Assembly (NCBI GenBank): GCA_003220535.1
Contig: QHSU01000019.1
Span: forward strand, 1 to 32,082
DNA: 32,082 bases
Direction of reading: 5' to 3'
Source: Candidatus Rokuibacteriota bacterium
Lineage (GTDB): Bacteria > Methylomirabilota > Methylomirabilia > Rokubacteriales > CSP1-6
The notes under the pieces were generated by a model. It was not told the DNA's origin. It searched no databases and saw only the letters and a program-made list of their open reading frames with translations. How positions within the stretch are numbered: the stretch's first letter is position 1; each line of letters starts with the position of its first letter. Positions 22,220 through 29,770 of the stretch are shown piece after piece. Both the position numbers and the translations under genes were made by a program.

Positions 22220-22544
22220 CCCCTAAGCAGTAATCCCCCCCCCGCGGGAGGGCGAAACGGTGGTGACGCCGCAGGAAGGTCTGCGAGGCACCTGCCGCGC
22301 GTAGACAAATGTCTCCCGTTGATATCCTTCATCGTCAGGCGACTCGCCCCTCCCATTCCTCGCCGTCGTTCCCTCATCCGTCCTCTTCCGTCGCGCTACA
22401 ACAAATGCGGATGTGCTGGACTGTCATTGGCCGGATGGCGGTGGGCTCGCTGAGCTCTTCTATCGAATCGAATCCACTCCGCGCAGGGCCGAATTTTCTC
22501 CCCACCGACCAGTCCGCGCGGCGGGAGTCTAGTACATCATGAAA
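22220..22544. other. No gene seen next to the IS
   Basis: AT-richer than its surroundings, with a run of nine C at about 22235. Short frames exist but lack ribosome-binding sites and recognisable protein. Confidence 0.5.
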
Positions 22545-22637
22545 AGCCCGACGTGATTAGTCGGGCTGAATTGCTTGTCCCTAGAACAAAGCGATCTAGG
22601 GATATGAGAACGGCCGCTCCGAGAAGAGCGGCCCGTT
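22545..22637 (-). terminator. Three consecutive hairpins
   Basis: Stems at 22545-22552/22560-22567 (AGCCCGAC, followed by TTTT on the minus strand), 22578-22585/22595-22602 (TCCCTAGA) and 22609-22619/22626-22637 (GGCCGCTC, one bulge). They lie just downstream of the minus-strand gene ending at 22690. The last one reached has the best intrinsic-terminator form. Confidence 0.55.
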
Positions 22638-22689
22638 TGGATGCCCTGACAGGGCAGCAAGAAGCGGACTGGTAAGTGATAGGGAACGG

Positions 22690-22986
22690 CTAAACGTCCA
22701 GATCACCAACGGTCTTGATCGGCTTCCCGAGATTAGCCAGAAGCACCCTCTCGACGGCGTCGAGTGATGGCGGCGCATCCCACTGGAGACTTCCGAAACG
22801 CTCGCGCCCCTTATACTTCATCGTGAGGGACAGGCGGTCGTTCATTCGCTTGACGGATTCAAGGACGCCCTCCTCACCAACCAGAATCTCATCTCCGCCT
22901 CGTGGGTGCATGGAGAACGTCCATCGCGGCGGCCACACTGAATCGATCACGCCCCCCACCTTTCGCTTCAGATGGCGAATCTTCAT
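22690..22986 (-). CDS. Hypothetical 98-residue protein with a decayed paralogue nearby
   Basis: A basic start (MKIRHLKRKVGGVIDSVWPP), a beta-rich centre (EILVGEEGVLESVKRMNDRL, LTMKYKG) and an acidic tail ending GDLDV. AAGGAG lies six bases before the ATG. A frameshifted relative sits at 23866-24150 on the same strand. The two flank a pair of mutually similar genes, suggesting repeated duplication. Family unknown. Confidence 0.66.
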   Translation of the reverse strand: MKIRHLKRKVGGVIDSVWPPRWTFSMHPRGGDEILVGEEGVLESVKRMNDRLSLTMKYKGRERFGSLQWDAPPSLDAVERVLLANLGKPIKTVGDLDV

Positions 22987-23058
22987 AGAAGACTCCTTGG
23001 TTCAAGCCCGATCGCGGAGGGCTAGTCCGTCGAGGCGGAAGCTGGGGAGTGTCTTCGC

Positions 23059-23379
23059 TCATTTTTCCTCGTGGCGAATCTTTGCTCTGCCATCCTGGAT
23101 TGCCCTGACCGCACTGTTCAACATCCCGAACCGACCGGCGGCACCCTTTGGCGTGGCGGATTCTACGATGGCAGCCATCGCAAACCAATCCTCGATGTCC
23201 TGACTGACCTCATCGGTGCAATCGACGACCCACACGCCGTCTGACAGCGGAGCCGCAGTTGACAATGCCTCCCGAGACTCCAGCGAAAGAGTGGAGTTGT
23301 CACCCCGTGACACCGCTTCGTGCATGATGGCCTCGTAGGCTGTTGCCGGCAGTCGGAACGTCAACGTGTGTCCCGTCAT
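23059..23379 (-). CDS. Hypothetical protein, paralogue of its upstream neighbour
   Basis: A 106-residue protein. Residues 5-75 follow the pattern TFRLPATAYEAIMHEA ... LSLESREAL ... VWVVDCTDEVSQDIEDWF, which matches the N-terminal half of the next protein. The start ATG overlaps that gene's stop by ATGA, so they are co-translated. No known domain. Confidence 0.66.
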   Translation of the reverse strand: MTGHTLTFRLPATAYEAIMHEAVSRGDNSTLSLESREALSTAAPLSDGVWVVDCTDEVSQDIEDWFAMAAIVESATPKGAAGRFGMLNSAVRAIQDGRAKIRHEEK

Positions 23380-23807
23380 CCCCACTCCGTCTGTTCAATC
23401 GCAGTTCCACAACACTTGAAGTAGCGACGCAACTTCCCCGTCGGGGTGCGCCAGACTCTTGCCCTCACCCCGCGAGGTCCGCAGTCCGGGCATAGCGTCT
23501 GGCCAAGGGATTCCTCCCAAGCCGACAGGTCCGCATCCGGCGCCAGGGCTCGCCCGATGACTTGCGCGGCCTCCCCGCACACCCTGCCGTTGTGGTGGTG
23601 GCGTATCGTTGAAAGATACTCACGCGCATGATCTTTGAACCAATTCAGCATTTCTATGGCCACCGGACCGCTACACTGGACGCGGCGATCGGTCATCCCC
23701 ATCGGCCGTGTGGCAGCACCGAGTGCAGCCCTCGCCTCTTCGGACAGATCGCGTCCCTCCCTTGTGATGAGCCGATAGGATTCCCGGCGTAATTCAAACG
23801 TGGCCAT
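23376..23807 (-). CDS. Hypothetical protein with C-terminal zinc-ribbon
   Basis: A 143-residue protein. The N-terminal half (MATFELRRESYRLITREGRD then LSEEARAAL ... VQCSGPVAIEMLNWF) is similar to the downstream gene's product. The C-terminal half adds CPDCGPRGVRARVWRTPTGK then LRRYFKCC, a CxxC...CC zinc knuckle. Start at ATG 23807 rather than 23816. The role is unknown; the ribbon suggests nucleic-acid contact. Confidence 0.7.
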   Translation of the reverse strand: MATFELRRESYRLITREGRDLSEEARAALGAATRPMGMTDRRVQCSGPVAIEMLNWFKDHAREYLSTIRHHHNGRVCGEAAQVIGRALAPDADLSAWEESLGQTLCPDCGPRGVRARVWRTPTGKLRRYFKCCGTAIEQTEWG

Positions 23808-23865
23808 GACCAGCACCCGCCGCTCGCTGAATCATTCTTCCGCACGGGCAATCAGATTCAGCGGC

Positions 23866-24150
23866 TCAAACGTCCAGGCGACCGATGGTCGGTCGACTTT
23901 CCGAGGTTGGCGTGGAGTACCCTCTCGACGGCGACCACTGGTGGCGGCGCGTCTCATTGGAGACTCCCGATGTACTTACCCCTTGTACTTCATCGTGAGG
24001 ACCAGGCGACCTCCAATGAGCAGAACGGATTCGAGGACACCCTCCGGCCAAGCGCCAACGGGTCTCCAGGCCTGTGCGAGAACGCCCACGGCGGCGGCCA
24101 CACCGAGACGAGCGTGTCTCCGGACTTGCGCTTGAGCCGGCGAATTTCAT
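23866..24150 (-). pseudogene. Decayed copy of the 98-residue gene
   Basis: Read with two frame changes, this segment gives IRRLKRKSGDTLVSVWPP, EGVLESVLLIGGRLVLTMKY and a final RLDV, matching the gene at 22690-22986 from start to stop. One base is missing right after the ATG, and a TAA follows the KYKG segment. The DNA is alignable along nearly its whole length. Confidence 0.75.
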
Positions 24151-24172
24151 CGCGATGCTACGCGTGGCATCC

Positions 24173-25018
24173 TTACTCGCGTTCGATCCTTTTCCGGTGG
24201 AAACTCAGAGCTGCCCTCGCGACTTCAAGACGCTTGAGGGGCTCCGGCCTCGAGCGGGACTCGGCCATCAGCAGATCCAACATCCCCATGTGCTCATCGA
24301 CCAGCTGTAACGAGCGCGGCTTACTGATTCCCCACCCGTCTTGCTGCCGATTGAACCGCACGTCGCTGATGATCTCCTCGATCCGCGCGAACCTCAGGTT
24401 GATCTCCGCGAGGACGCGGGTGCCGGCCTCGTCGTTCGTCAATTCCCCGATCAAATACATTGCGCTATTGAGCGCGGTCGGCAACGACGGAATAGCCAAT
24501 TCGGCCATTAGGGCAGGAGCGTGATCACCGACCCCCTCAGGGCGGTCGCTGGGTTCCTTCCGGCTATAACGGCCCATCAGTTCGGCTCGCCCAAGAACAT
24601 GCCCGTGTATGGTCCTTAAGACGTCCACCTTGGCCGTCCGAGGTGGTAACTCCACCGGGGCATCGAGCGCATAGAGCCTGAAGAAGTAGTGATGACTCGG
24701 CCCCGGGGGCGGGCACGGGCCTCCGTATCCTACCTTCCCGAAGCCGTTAGTCCCCTGAGTCCCGATGTTCTCGACGGTGTCCCGAGTGGGGACCCCCTCG
24801 GGCAGTTCCCGCAGCGAGCCCGCGACTCCGTAGAGGAGCCAGTGAACCGTCGCCCCCCCGGACGCGTCGTGATCGTCGACGATCAAGGCGAAGCTCTGCG
24901 TGTTTAGAGGTGGGTCAGTCCACCGCAGCGGGGGCGACAAATCGGAACCGTCGCAGGTGTACTTCGCGGGAATGTGGCCGCTCGGGGCTATCGCGGGACT
25001 GCGGAGCTTGAAGACCAT
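24173..25018 (-). CDS. PEBP/YbhB family protein with a helical C-terminal extension
   Basis: A 281-residue protein. Residues 1-155 are a complete PEBP domain: AKYTCDGSDLSPPLRWTDPP, FALIVDDHDASGGATVHWLL and GPCPPPGPSHHYFFRLYALD, with D, H and H lining the ligand pocket. This usually ends near GRYSRK. Here about 125 residues follow, helical and acidic-basic (ALNSAMYLIGELTNDEAGTR, RFARIEEIISDVRFNRQQDG), with no known domain. Start at ATG 25018. The extension may be a fused partner. Confidence 0.85.
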   Translation of the reverse strand: MVFKLRSPAIAPSGHIPAKYTCDGSDLSPPLRWTDPPLNTQSFALIVDDHDASGGATVHWLLYGVAGSLRELPEGVPTRDTVENIGTQGTNGFGKVGYGGPCPPPGPSHHYFFRLYALDAPVELPPRTAKVDVLRTIHGHVLGRAELMGRYSRKEPSDRPEGVGDHAPALMAELAIPSLPTALNSAMYLIGELTNDEAGTRVLAEINLRFARIEEIISDVRFNRQQDGWGISKPRSLQLVDEHMGMLDLLMAESRSRPEPLKRLEVARAALSFHRKRIERE

Positions 25019-25049
25019 TACCAGATCGTCCGTGGCGGTCGATGGCCTC

Positions 25050-25868
25050 TCATATGAGGCCAGGCGGCGGCTCAATCTCCACAATCTTCACTTCTCTCAC
25101 TCCCGGCACGTCGCGGGCGACTTTCTCAGCCCGGGAGAGGTCTGCCGTCCCTCCCAACGTCACCACTCCACCGGCAGCCTCCACGATGATTCGCCGTTTC
25201 CGTGTCTCAGGGTTTTGAGCAAGAGCGACGTCGACCAGCGAAGCGAGTTTTCGGTCGAGGAGGGTCCTCTGTCCGACTTCCATAGGCGTGAATTCGGGGC
25301 GGCGCGCCAGGGTCGCCAGTAGCTCGACAGCAGCGGCGGTGGCGACCTGCGTCGTGTTAACCACCAGGTGATAGAGCGCCGGGTCGCGGATGTCCACACC
25401 GTAGAGATAGCGGATGCGACCGGCCCGGCCTGCATCGTCGTGCCGCACCACGTCGATGAAGGCTCGCGACGGCGACGTTCTGCCCGTCTCTCCGCCCGTT
25501 TGCTGCGCCAGCCGCGCGACACGGACGTCGAAGGGGGCGCTGACCCGCACGTGGAGGGCATGAGGAATGTGTTGGAGCAGCCATTGGCCACCCCGCCCCA
25601 TAAGCACCACGTCGTTGCTCTGCGCGAATTCCAACAGGACCGCCCGAATGCCGGCGACGTAAAGCCGCCCTTCGGCGTCGACGCGGTCGAAGAGCGAGGG
25701 TTTGCTCTCATCGAGGCGGAGGAGTTTCGCTTCTGCGAGGCCGTACCGGTTGGCTGCCTCCGCAATGACCTCTCGGTCCAGATACCGATATTCCAGGTGC
25801 TTCGCTAGGGCGGCCCCAATCTCAGATCCGCCGGCGCCGAGTTCGCTGGAGATGGTGACGATGGCCAT
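25050..25868 (-). CDS. Cytidylate kinase-like protein with C-terminal BON domain
   Basis: A 272-residue protein. The N-terminal 190 residues are of the cytidylate-kinase-like type (PF13189): MAIVTISSELGAGGSEIGAA as a modified P-loop, YRYLDREVIAEAANRYGL and VVLMGRGGQWLLQHIP. The last 70 residues form a BON domain (RRIIVEAAGGVVTLGGTADL then AEKVARDVPGVREVKIVEIE). BON domains bind phospholipid or ligands, usually in secreted proteins, so fusion to a cytosolic kinase fold is notable. It lies just upstream of the PEBP gene, same strand. Confidence 0.85.
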   Translation of the reverse strand: MAIVTISSELGAGGSEIGAALAKHLEYRYLDREVIAEAANRYGLAEAKLLRLDESKPSLFDRVDAEGRLYVAGIRAVLLEFAQSNDVVLMGRGGQWLLQHIPHALHVRVSAPFDVRVARLAQQTGGETGRTSPSRAFIDVVRHDDAGRAGRIRYLYGVDIRDPALYHLVVNTTQVATAAAVELLATLARRPEFTPMEVGQRTLLDRKLASLVDVALAQNPETRKRRIIVEAAGGVVTLGGTADLSRAEKVARDVPGVREVKIVEIEPPPGLI

Positions 25869-26416
25869 GGCCCGCCCCCTTTTCCTCCACGCATGCCGAA
25901 GTTAGCGCCGAGAACGAGGGTGGTCAAGCAGCCTGACGGCAGCCTGACGGCGGGTGCTCTCGATGTCTCGAAACTCTACGGCGGGTCCACTGACTCCTCC
26001 TTGTCGCTGCATCGACAACTCCGCCAGCGCGCCAGTCGCCGATGAGCATGAGGGACACCCAAGAAGCCCAGTGGCTCGTACGCCTTCGAGTGGAGAAGTT
26101 CGAACTGCGCTCGCCGCAGGGCCTCTAAGAAAGAATATAGATGGGCCCAGGCGCGCGGCGGTACCTGGCTTGACCTCAACTCGGAACTTCAGCGATCTGT
26201 TTGCCGGCGGGTGATATCAGGTCCCGCAATCACGAAAGGAGATCGAGCTCGAACCTCAGAGCGTTCGATATCGGTGGGTGCGGGCCCGCGATTTGAACCA
26301 GCTACAGGCTGAATTTCACGGAAGTTCCGGCTGCATGTTTTAGTCGCGTCGCCTCATTGCACGCATGCTGTGTACAAATACTCGATGGCGTTGGCGAAAA
26401 CGTGATCGCGACTCAA
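25869..26416. other. Long region without a convincing gene
   Basis: Holds a tandem repeat CAGCCTGACGG (25929-25951) and a possible 28-codon frame from 26043 (MSMRDTQEAQWLVRLRVEKF...), which lacks other support. The upstream regions of the divergent genes at 25868 (-) and 26498 (+) fall here, but I see no strong promoter. Confidence 0.5.
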
Positions 26417-26484
26417 ACACGGATTCCCCACCGGTTGTCAAAGGCATCACCGCGCTAGCACGAGCGCCGGTGGGGAATCCGTGT
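26417..26484. repeat. Perfect 18-bp inverted repeat around a 32-base centre
   Basis: ACACGGATTCCCCACCGG (26417-26434) and its exact complement (26467-26484). It could be a miniature inverted-repeat element, a strong terminator or a recombination site. It ends 13 bases before the zinc-ribbon frame, which lacks a normal start. Confidence 0.75.
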
Positions 26485-26497
26485 CACAAAGGCTATC

Positions 26498-26686
26498 CTG
26501 TGCCCGGTGTGTAGCCTGAACCCTCTGAAGCCCGCGCAGACGGTGTGCTCGCCCCGCTGCCGGGCGGCCCGCTGGCGGCTGCGCGAGAAGGACCAGCGCC
26601 AAGCGCGCAACCGGGAGATCCGAGGGTTGCTCCTCACCGCGCGGGAGAGCATCGAGGCGGCCCGGACGAAGCTGGAGGACGCATGA
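26498..26686 (+). CDS. Zinc-ribbon protein lacking a standard start codon
   Basis: About 62 residues: CPVC then VCSPRCRAARWRLREKDQRQ and a helix ending ARESIEAARTKLEDA. It is clearly related to the protein at 1697-1936. No ATG, GTG or TTG lies in frame before the first cysteine. CTG 26498 has AAAGG five bases upstream, and GTG 26507 would remove the first cysteine. The gene may use CTG or may have lost its start to the adjacent inverted repeat. Its stop overlaps the next start (ATGA). Confidence 0.5.
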   Translation: MCPVCSLNPLKPAQTVCSPRCRAARWRLREKDQRQARNREIRGLLLTARESIEAARTKLEDA

Positions 26687-27228
26687 TGAGGCCCCTGAGC
26701 GCTTCTCTTGTCATTCTCTCGCTGGCTGGAGGGCTCTTAACCGCCTCCTTGACAGCAGCGCAGAACGACTCACTCGAGGCTCGCGAAATCGCAAGTCTGC
26801 TCTTCACGTCGGATTCGTTCGATCCCGTCTTCAGCCAGGCGGCCAAGGTCGGCACCTCTATTATGAAGGTTGGCCTGGAAGGGCGCCTCGGACGTCAACT
26901 TTCAGAGGATGAGGCACGGCGGCTGGAGGAGATCTTCACCCGCGCCGCGAAAGAAGTGATCCCTCGGTCCGACTTCGAGGCTCACTACGTTGACCTTCTC
27001 GTCCAGCACTTCGCACCGCAGGAATTGAAGGATCTGGCCGCCTTTTATCGGACGCCGCTTGGAGCTAAAGTGCTCCGCTTTTCTTCGGTCATGATCGCGG
27101 AGGGCAACGCAGGGGTGCAGCGGATACTGAAAGCCCATGAGCGCGACTTCCACGAGCGGTTTCGTGCCGAGTTCATGCGAGAGTTCCCTGCCCTCAGGCA
27201 GGAGCTCGAGCGGCAGCAAAGACGGTGA
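26683..27228 (+). CDS. Secreted DUF2059-domain protein
   Basis: A 181-residue protein with signal peptide ending LTAAQ. The mature part is helical. The DUF2059 core is visible as HFAPQELKDLAAFYRTPLGA and KVLRFSSVMIAEGNAGVQRI. ATG 26683 (or 26686) overlaps the zinc-ribbon stop, and its own stop overlaps the next frame by GTGA. A second DUF2059 protein without signal peptide lies at 28704-29087. Confidence 0.82.
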   Translation: MMRPLSASLVILSLAGGLLTASLTAAQNDSLEAREIASLLFTSDSFDPVFSQAAKVGTSIMKVGLEGRLGRQLSEDEARRLEEIFTRAAKEVIPRSDFEAHYVDLLVQHFAPQELKDLAAFYRTPLGAKVLRFSSVMIAEGNAGVQRILKAHERDFHERFRAEFMREFPALRQELERQQRR

Positions 27229-27768
27229 GCGCCGAGGGCGCGGCTCGAGAGGTATCGGCCGTACGCCGAGCAAATGATCGAGTAGCGCGTGCGGTCGTGT
27301 CCCGGTTCATACGCGCTGCGCTCGCAGCCGCTCTCGCCCTCGGCCTCCTCGCCGCGCCGCTTGACGGCAAGGCCCAGCAGACGACGAAGATTCCGCGGGT
27401 CGGTCTACTCGACTACGCGGAATTTTGGGACCCGTTGCGTCAGCGGCTCAGCGAGCTCGGCTACTTCGAAGGGAAAACGATCGTGTTCGAATATCGTGCG
27501 TCGGGAGGCCGGGGCGAGCGGTTACCCGCACTCGCGCGGGAGCTCGTCCAGGGTCGCGTCGATGTCATCGTTACGTATGGGGCGCCCGTGACCCAGGCGG
27601 CTAAGCAGGCGACGACGACGATCCCCATCGTCATGGTAGGCGTCGGCGATCCTGTAAAGACCGGGCTGGTCGCGAGCCTCGCGAGGCCGGGCGGCAACAT
27701 CACAGGTAGCACCATCCTCGGTGGCGACATCGGCGCCAAGCGCCTCCAGCTGCTCCAGGAAGCGATCT
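27225..27768 (+). pseudogene. Truncated ABC substrate-binding protein (PF04392 type)
   Basis: The signal peptide (LAAALALGLLAAPLDGKAQQ) and about 150 mature residues are intact: PRVGLLDYAEFWDPLRQRLS, ELGYFEGKTIVFEYRASGGR, VDVIVTYGAPVTQAAKQATT and GLVASLARPGGNITGSTILG. Homology stops at RLQLLQEA, about halfway through the family's normal length, where an XRE gene begins in another frame. GTG 27225 overlaps the previous stop; GTG 27297 is the likelier native start. The frame stays open into unrelated sequence, so a hybrid protein could be made. Confidence 0.78.
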
Positions 27769-27948
27769 ATGCGACTGAGGACAATCCGGGAGCGGCAGGG
27801 GATGACCCAGGAGACGCTGGCGAAGAAGGCCGGCGTCAGCCGGGCGTATCTCTCGCGGCTGGAAATGGGCCGGCACGATCCGCCGCTCAGCCGGGTGCGC
27901 AAGCTGGCGAAGGCTCTCGGCGTGCCAGTGGGGGAGCTACTGAAATGA
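27769..27948 (+). CDS. Small XRE-family regulator in the broken transporter gene
   Basis: A 59-residue HTH: MRLRTIRERQGMTQETLAKK, AGVSRAYLSRLEMGRHDPPL and KLAKALGVPVGELLK. Its AGGA ribosome-binding site lies in the last codons of the transporter fragment. Its stop overlaps the next start by ATGA. Fragments of the same 3' end recur at 28674-28707 and 29111-29143. It may regulate the gene chain that follows. Confidence 0.75.
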   Translation: MRLRTIRERQGMTQETLAKKAGVSRAYLSRLEMGRHDPPLSRVRKLAKALGVPVGELLK

Positions 27949-28349
27949 ACAGGAGAGAACGGAAGGACCAAGAACGGCGGGAATGGAGACGACTCTGGAC
28001 GCGATCGTGGAGACCGTGGACGGAAACGCATCCCGCGATTGAAGCGCTGACCCTCAAGGTCAAGGCATCAGGCGTAGAGGCACTCAACCCTGCGAACCAA
28101 GATGTGTGGTCCTACTCCGCGCGGGACGTACCCTTCCACGAGTGCGGGAATCCGAATTGTTCCATCGGAGGAATCGACCTGCGTCCGCTCGTGACTGAAA
28201 TGATCGCGGAGCGCAAGAGCACATTTCGCGCTATTGCGTCCTGCGAAGGACTCGAGGGCAATCCTCCCCGCACATGCATGAGGATCGTCGAAGTCTCGGG
28301 CTCGATAAGCTACAAAATCGCCCGCGAGCGCCAAGCCGAAGGATGCTGA
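27945..28349 (+). CDS. Hypothetical cysteine-containing protein, chain gene 1
   Basis: A 134-residue protein with a very basic N-terminus (MNRRERKDQERREWRRLWTR) and a folded part with FHECGNPNCSIGGIDLRPLV, ASCEGLEG and RTCMRI: four or five cysteines that may bind zinc. No signal peptide. Start overlaps the XRE stop (ATGA); its stop shares one base with the next start (TGATG). Family unknown to me. Confidence 0.62.
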   Translation: MNRRERKDQERREWRRLWTRSWRPWTETHPAIEALTLKVKASGVEALNPANQDVWSYSARDVPFHECGNPNCSIGGIDLRPLVTEMIAERKSTFRAIASCEGLEGNPPRTCMRIVEVSGSISYKIARERQAEGC

Positions 28350-28597
28350 TGGCTAAGCCACGTCCTGAGAAGAAGCGCGACCCGGCGGCGTCGGGCACGA
28401 CCAAAGTGCTGCCGATGCAATTGAGGGTCGGCGACAGAATCGCTGACGAGCTGGGCGAGTGGGAATTCTGTGGGCCCATGTACACGGGAAACTTCGGGAA
28501 GGCTGTGCACGCCGGCTTCCGGTTGGTCGAACAGCCGAGCGTGGTCGAGCTCCGGATGTGGGGCGCGCACGAGCGCGTCAGTGTGAAGCGGATATGA
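28349..28597 (+). CDS. Hypothetical protein, chain gene 2
   Basis: An 82-residue protein with a basic tail (MAKPRPEKKRDPAASGTTKV) and a small beta-rich body (LRVGDRIADELGEWEFCGPM, VVELRMWGAHERVSVKRI). Overlaps both neighbours at its start and stop codons. The body resembles SH3- or Tudor-like barrels only in general character. Confidence 0.58.
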   Translation: MAKPRPEKKRDPAASGTTKVLPMQLRVGDRIADELGEWEFCGPMYTGNFGKAVHAGFRLVEQPSVVELRMWGAHERVSVKRI

Positions 28598-28707
28598 CCG
28601 CGATTCCGGCACGGCTCCGACTCCCGCTGAACAAACTCGACCAAGCCAGGTTCCACCTGGTACTGCTCGCCGTCTCGGCGTGCCGGTGGGGGGACCTGTT
28701 GAAATGA
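28594..28707 (+). pseudogene. XRE 3'-end scar, 37-codon linker ORF
   Basis: ATG ACC GCG ATT ... TTG AAA TGA. The last 34 bases match the end of the XRE gene (CTCGGCGTGCCGGTG core at 28674-28688), with one extra G in a G-run that shifts the frame. The start overlaps the previous stop and the stop overlaps the next start, both ATGA. Probably a remnant that now only couples translation. Confidence 0.5.
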
Positions 28708-29087
28708 GTGAGATCGACGACAGCCCCGCCGCTCGACTCCGTGCAGCGGAACGCTATCTTTCGGCCGCGCCGATCCGGCTACTGGTCGAGGACATGTTGA
28801 ATCTAATGGAACGGCAAATCCCGGCTGATAAGGCGAGCGTCTTCGCCCGCGTGCGCCGCGCCGTTCCCAACGAGAGCCTCCGCGAGGCGTTCGCAAAGGG
28901 CATGACGAAATATCTGAGTGTGAAGGAGCTCGACGCGCTGACGTCCTTTGCGTCGACGCCGGAGGGACGCTCGGCGCTCGGCAAGATGAGCAGCGTCATG
29001 TCGGAGTTCAATCAGGCCCTCGTTGCCGAGATGCAGAGCGCGCTAGAAAAAACACGGAGTGAAGCGCAGCCGGGAGGCACAGCATGA
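28704..29087 (+). CDS. DUF2059-like protein without signal peptide
   Basis: A 127-residue helical protein. The C-terminal half carries the family core: YLSVKELDALTSFASTPEGR then SALGKMSSVMSEFNQALVAE. The N-terminal signal peptide usual in this family is replaced by a short acidic start (MSEIDDSPAARLRAAERYLS), which lies right at the scar junction. It may therefore be cytosolic. Joined on both sides by ATGA overlaps. Confidence 0.7.
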   Translation: MSEIDDSPAARLRAAERYLSAAPIRLLVEDMLNLMERQIPADKASVFARVRRAVPNESLREAFAKGMTKYLSVKELDALTSFASTPEGRSALGKMSSVMSEFNQALVAEMQSALEKTRSEAQPGGTA

Positions 29088-29143
29088 CCGCCGCGATCTA
29101 CGCCCGCGCCCTCGGCGTGCCGGTGACGGAGCTACTCGAGTGA
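29084..29143 (+). pseudogene. XRE 3'-end scar, 19-codon linker ORF
   Basis: Encodes MTAAIYARALGVPVTELLE. The part ALGVPVTELLE equals the XRE C-terminus apart from two residues (core CTCGGCGTGCCGGTG at 29111-29125). The opening ATGACCGC is shared with the other linker. GCGATCTA at 29093-29100 also occurs exactly where the XRE gene joins the transporter fragment (27762-27769). Confidence 0.52.
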
Positions 29144-29442
29144 CCCCCGACGAATTCGCCTACTTGGGGATGAGAGGCGACGAGGCCGATCGAGTCCGCG
29201 CCGCGATTCGGAGGCTCACGAAAGAATGCATCGACGTGACTCGCGAGCGACTCCGACGGGGTGAACGACCGAACCTGAGTCACGTGGCGCGCGGCGCCGT
29301 GTTCGGGATACGGCAGACGCTTGTCGGGTTCGGACTGTCTCCGAAACAGCGCGAAGTATTCCTGATGATCGCGGGGGTGGAGTTCTTGAGGGCCTACCTC
29401 CAGAACCTGGAGCGGACAGCGACCAAACGTCGCGTGAACTGA
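29140..29442 (+). CDS. Hypothetical helical protein, last gene of the chain
   Basis: A 100-residue soluble helical protein: MTPDEFAYLGMRGDEADRVR, VTRERLRRGERPNLSHVARG and VFLMIAGVEFLRAYLQNLER. GTG start overlaps the preceding scar's TGA (GTGA). A GCCCCCG/CGGGGGC hairpin at 29451-29480 follows and may end the transcript. Family unknown. Confidence 0.62.
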   Translation: MTPDEFAYLGMRGDEADRVRAAIRRLTKECIDVTRERLRRGERPNLSHVARGAVFGIRQTLVGFGLSPKQREVFLMIAGVEFLRAYLQNLERTATKRRVN

Positions 29443-29770
29443 AACGAAGCGCCCCCGCGCGGCTGTGCATCGCCGGGGGCCTGGCCCACCACAAGAGGAG
29501 CGTCCAATACCCGACGACCTTTTGATCCAAGGCATGCACTAAAGCAGGACGGAGTCCGGAAAAAGCAGAGCGAACTCATTAATTTGCCTTGACGAAGGCT
29601 CCAGATCAGCCACCTCACGGCACCCTGTGGCACCATCGAACAAAGTCGACTCCAGCTTGACGTTTGAGCAACCCTGGGGACATCATCGTCGCGCATCCAT
29701 AAAATTGCCGCGAGCGGCGGTGGCCGCTTAGCGCCATAGGCAGGCGGCCGACGCTTCTCGGGGAATGGTG
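29443..29770. other. No gene seen after the chain
   Basis: Apart from the small hairpin at 29451-29480, neither strand shows a frame with a ribosome-binding site or recognisable protein. The promoter for the following genes may lie here but is not obvious. Confidence 0.5.

Noticed and set aside
26270..26310. tRNA-like stretch (GCGATTTGAACC)
   Set aside because: The T-stem does not pair and no acceptor or anticodon arm can be drawn.
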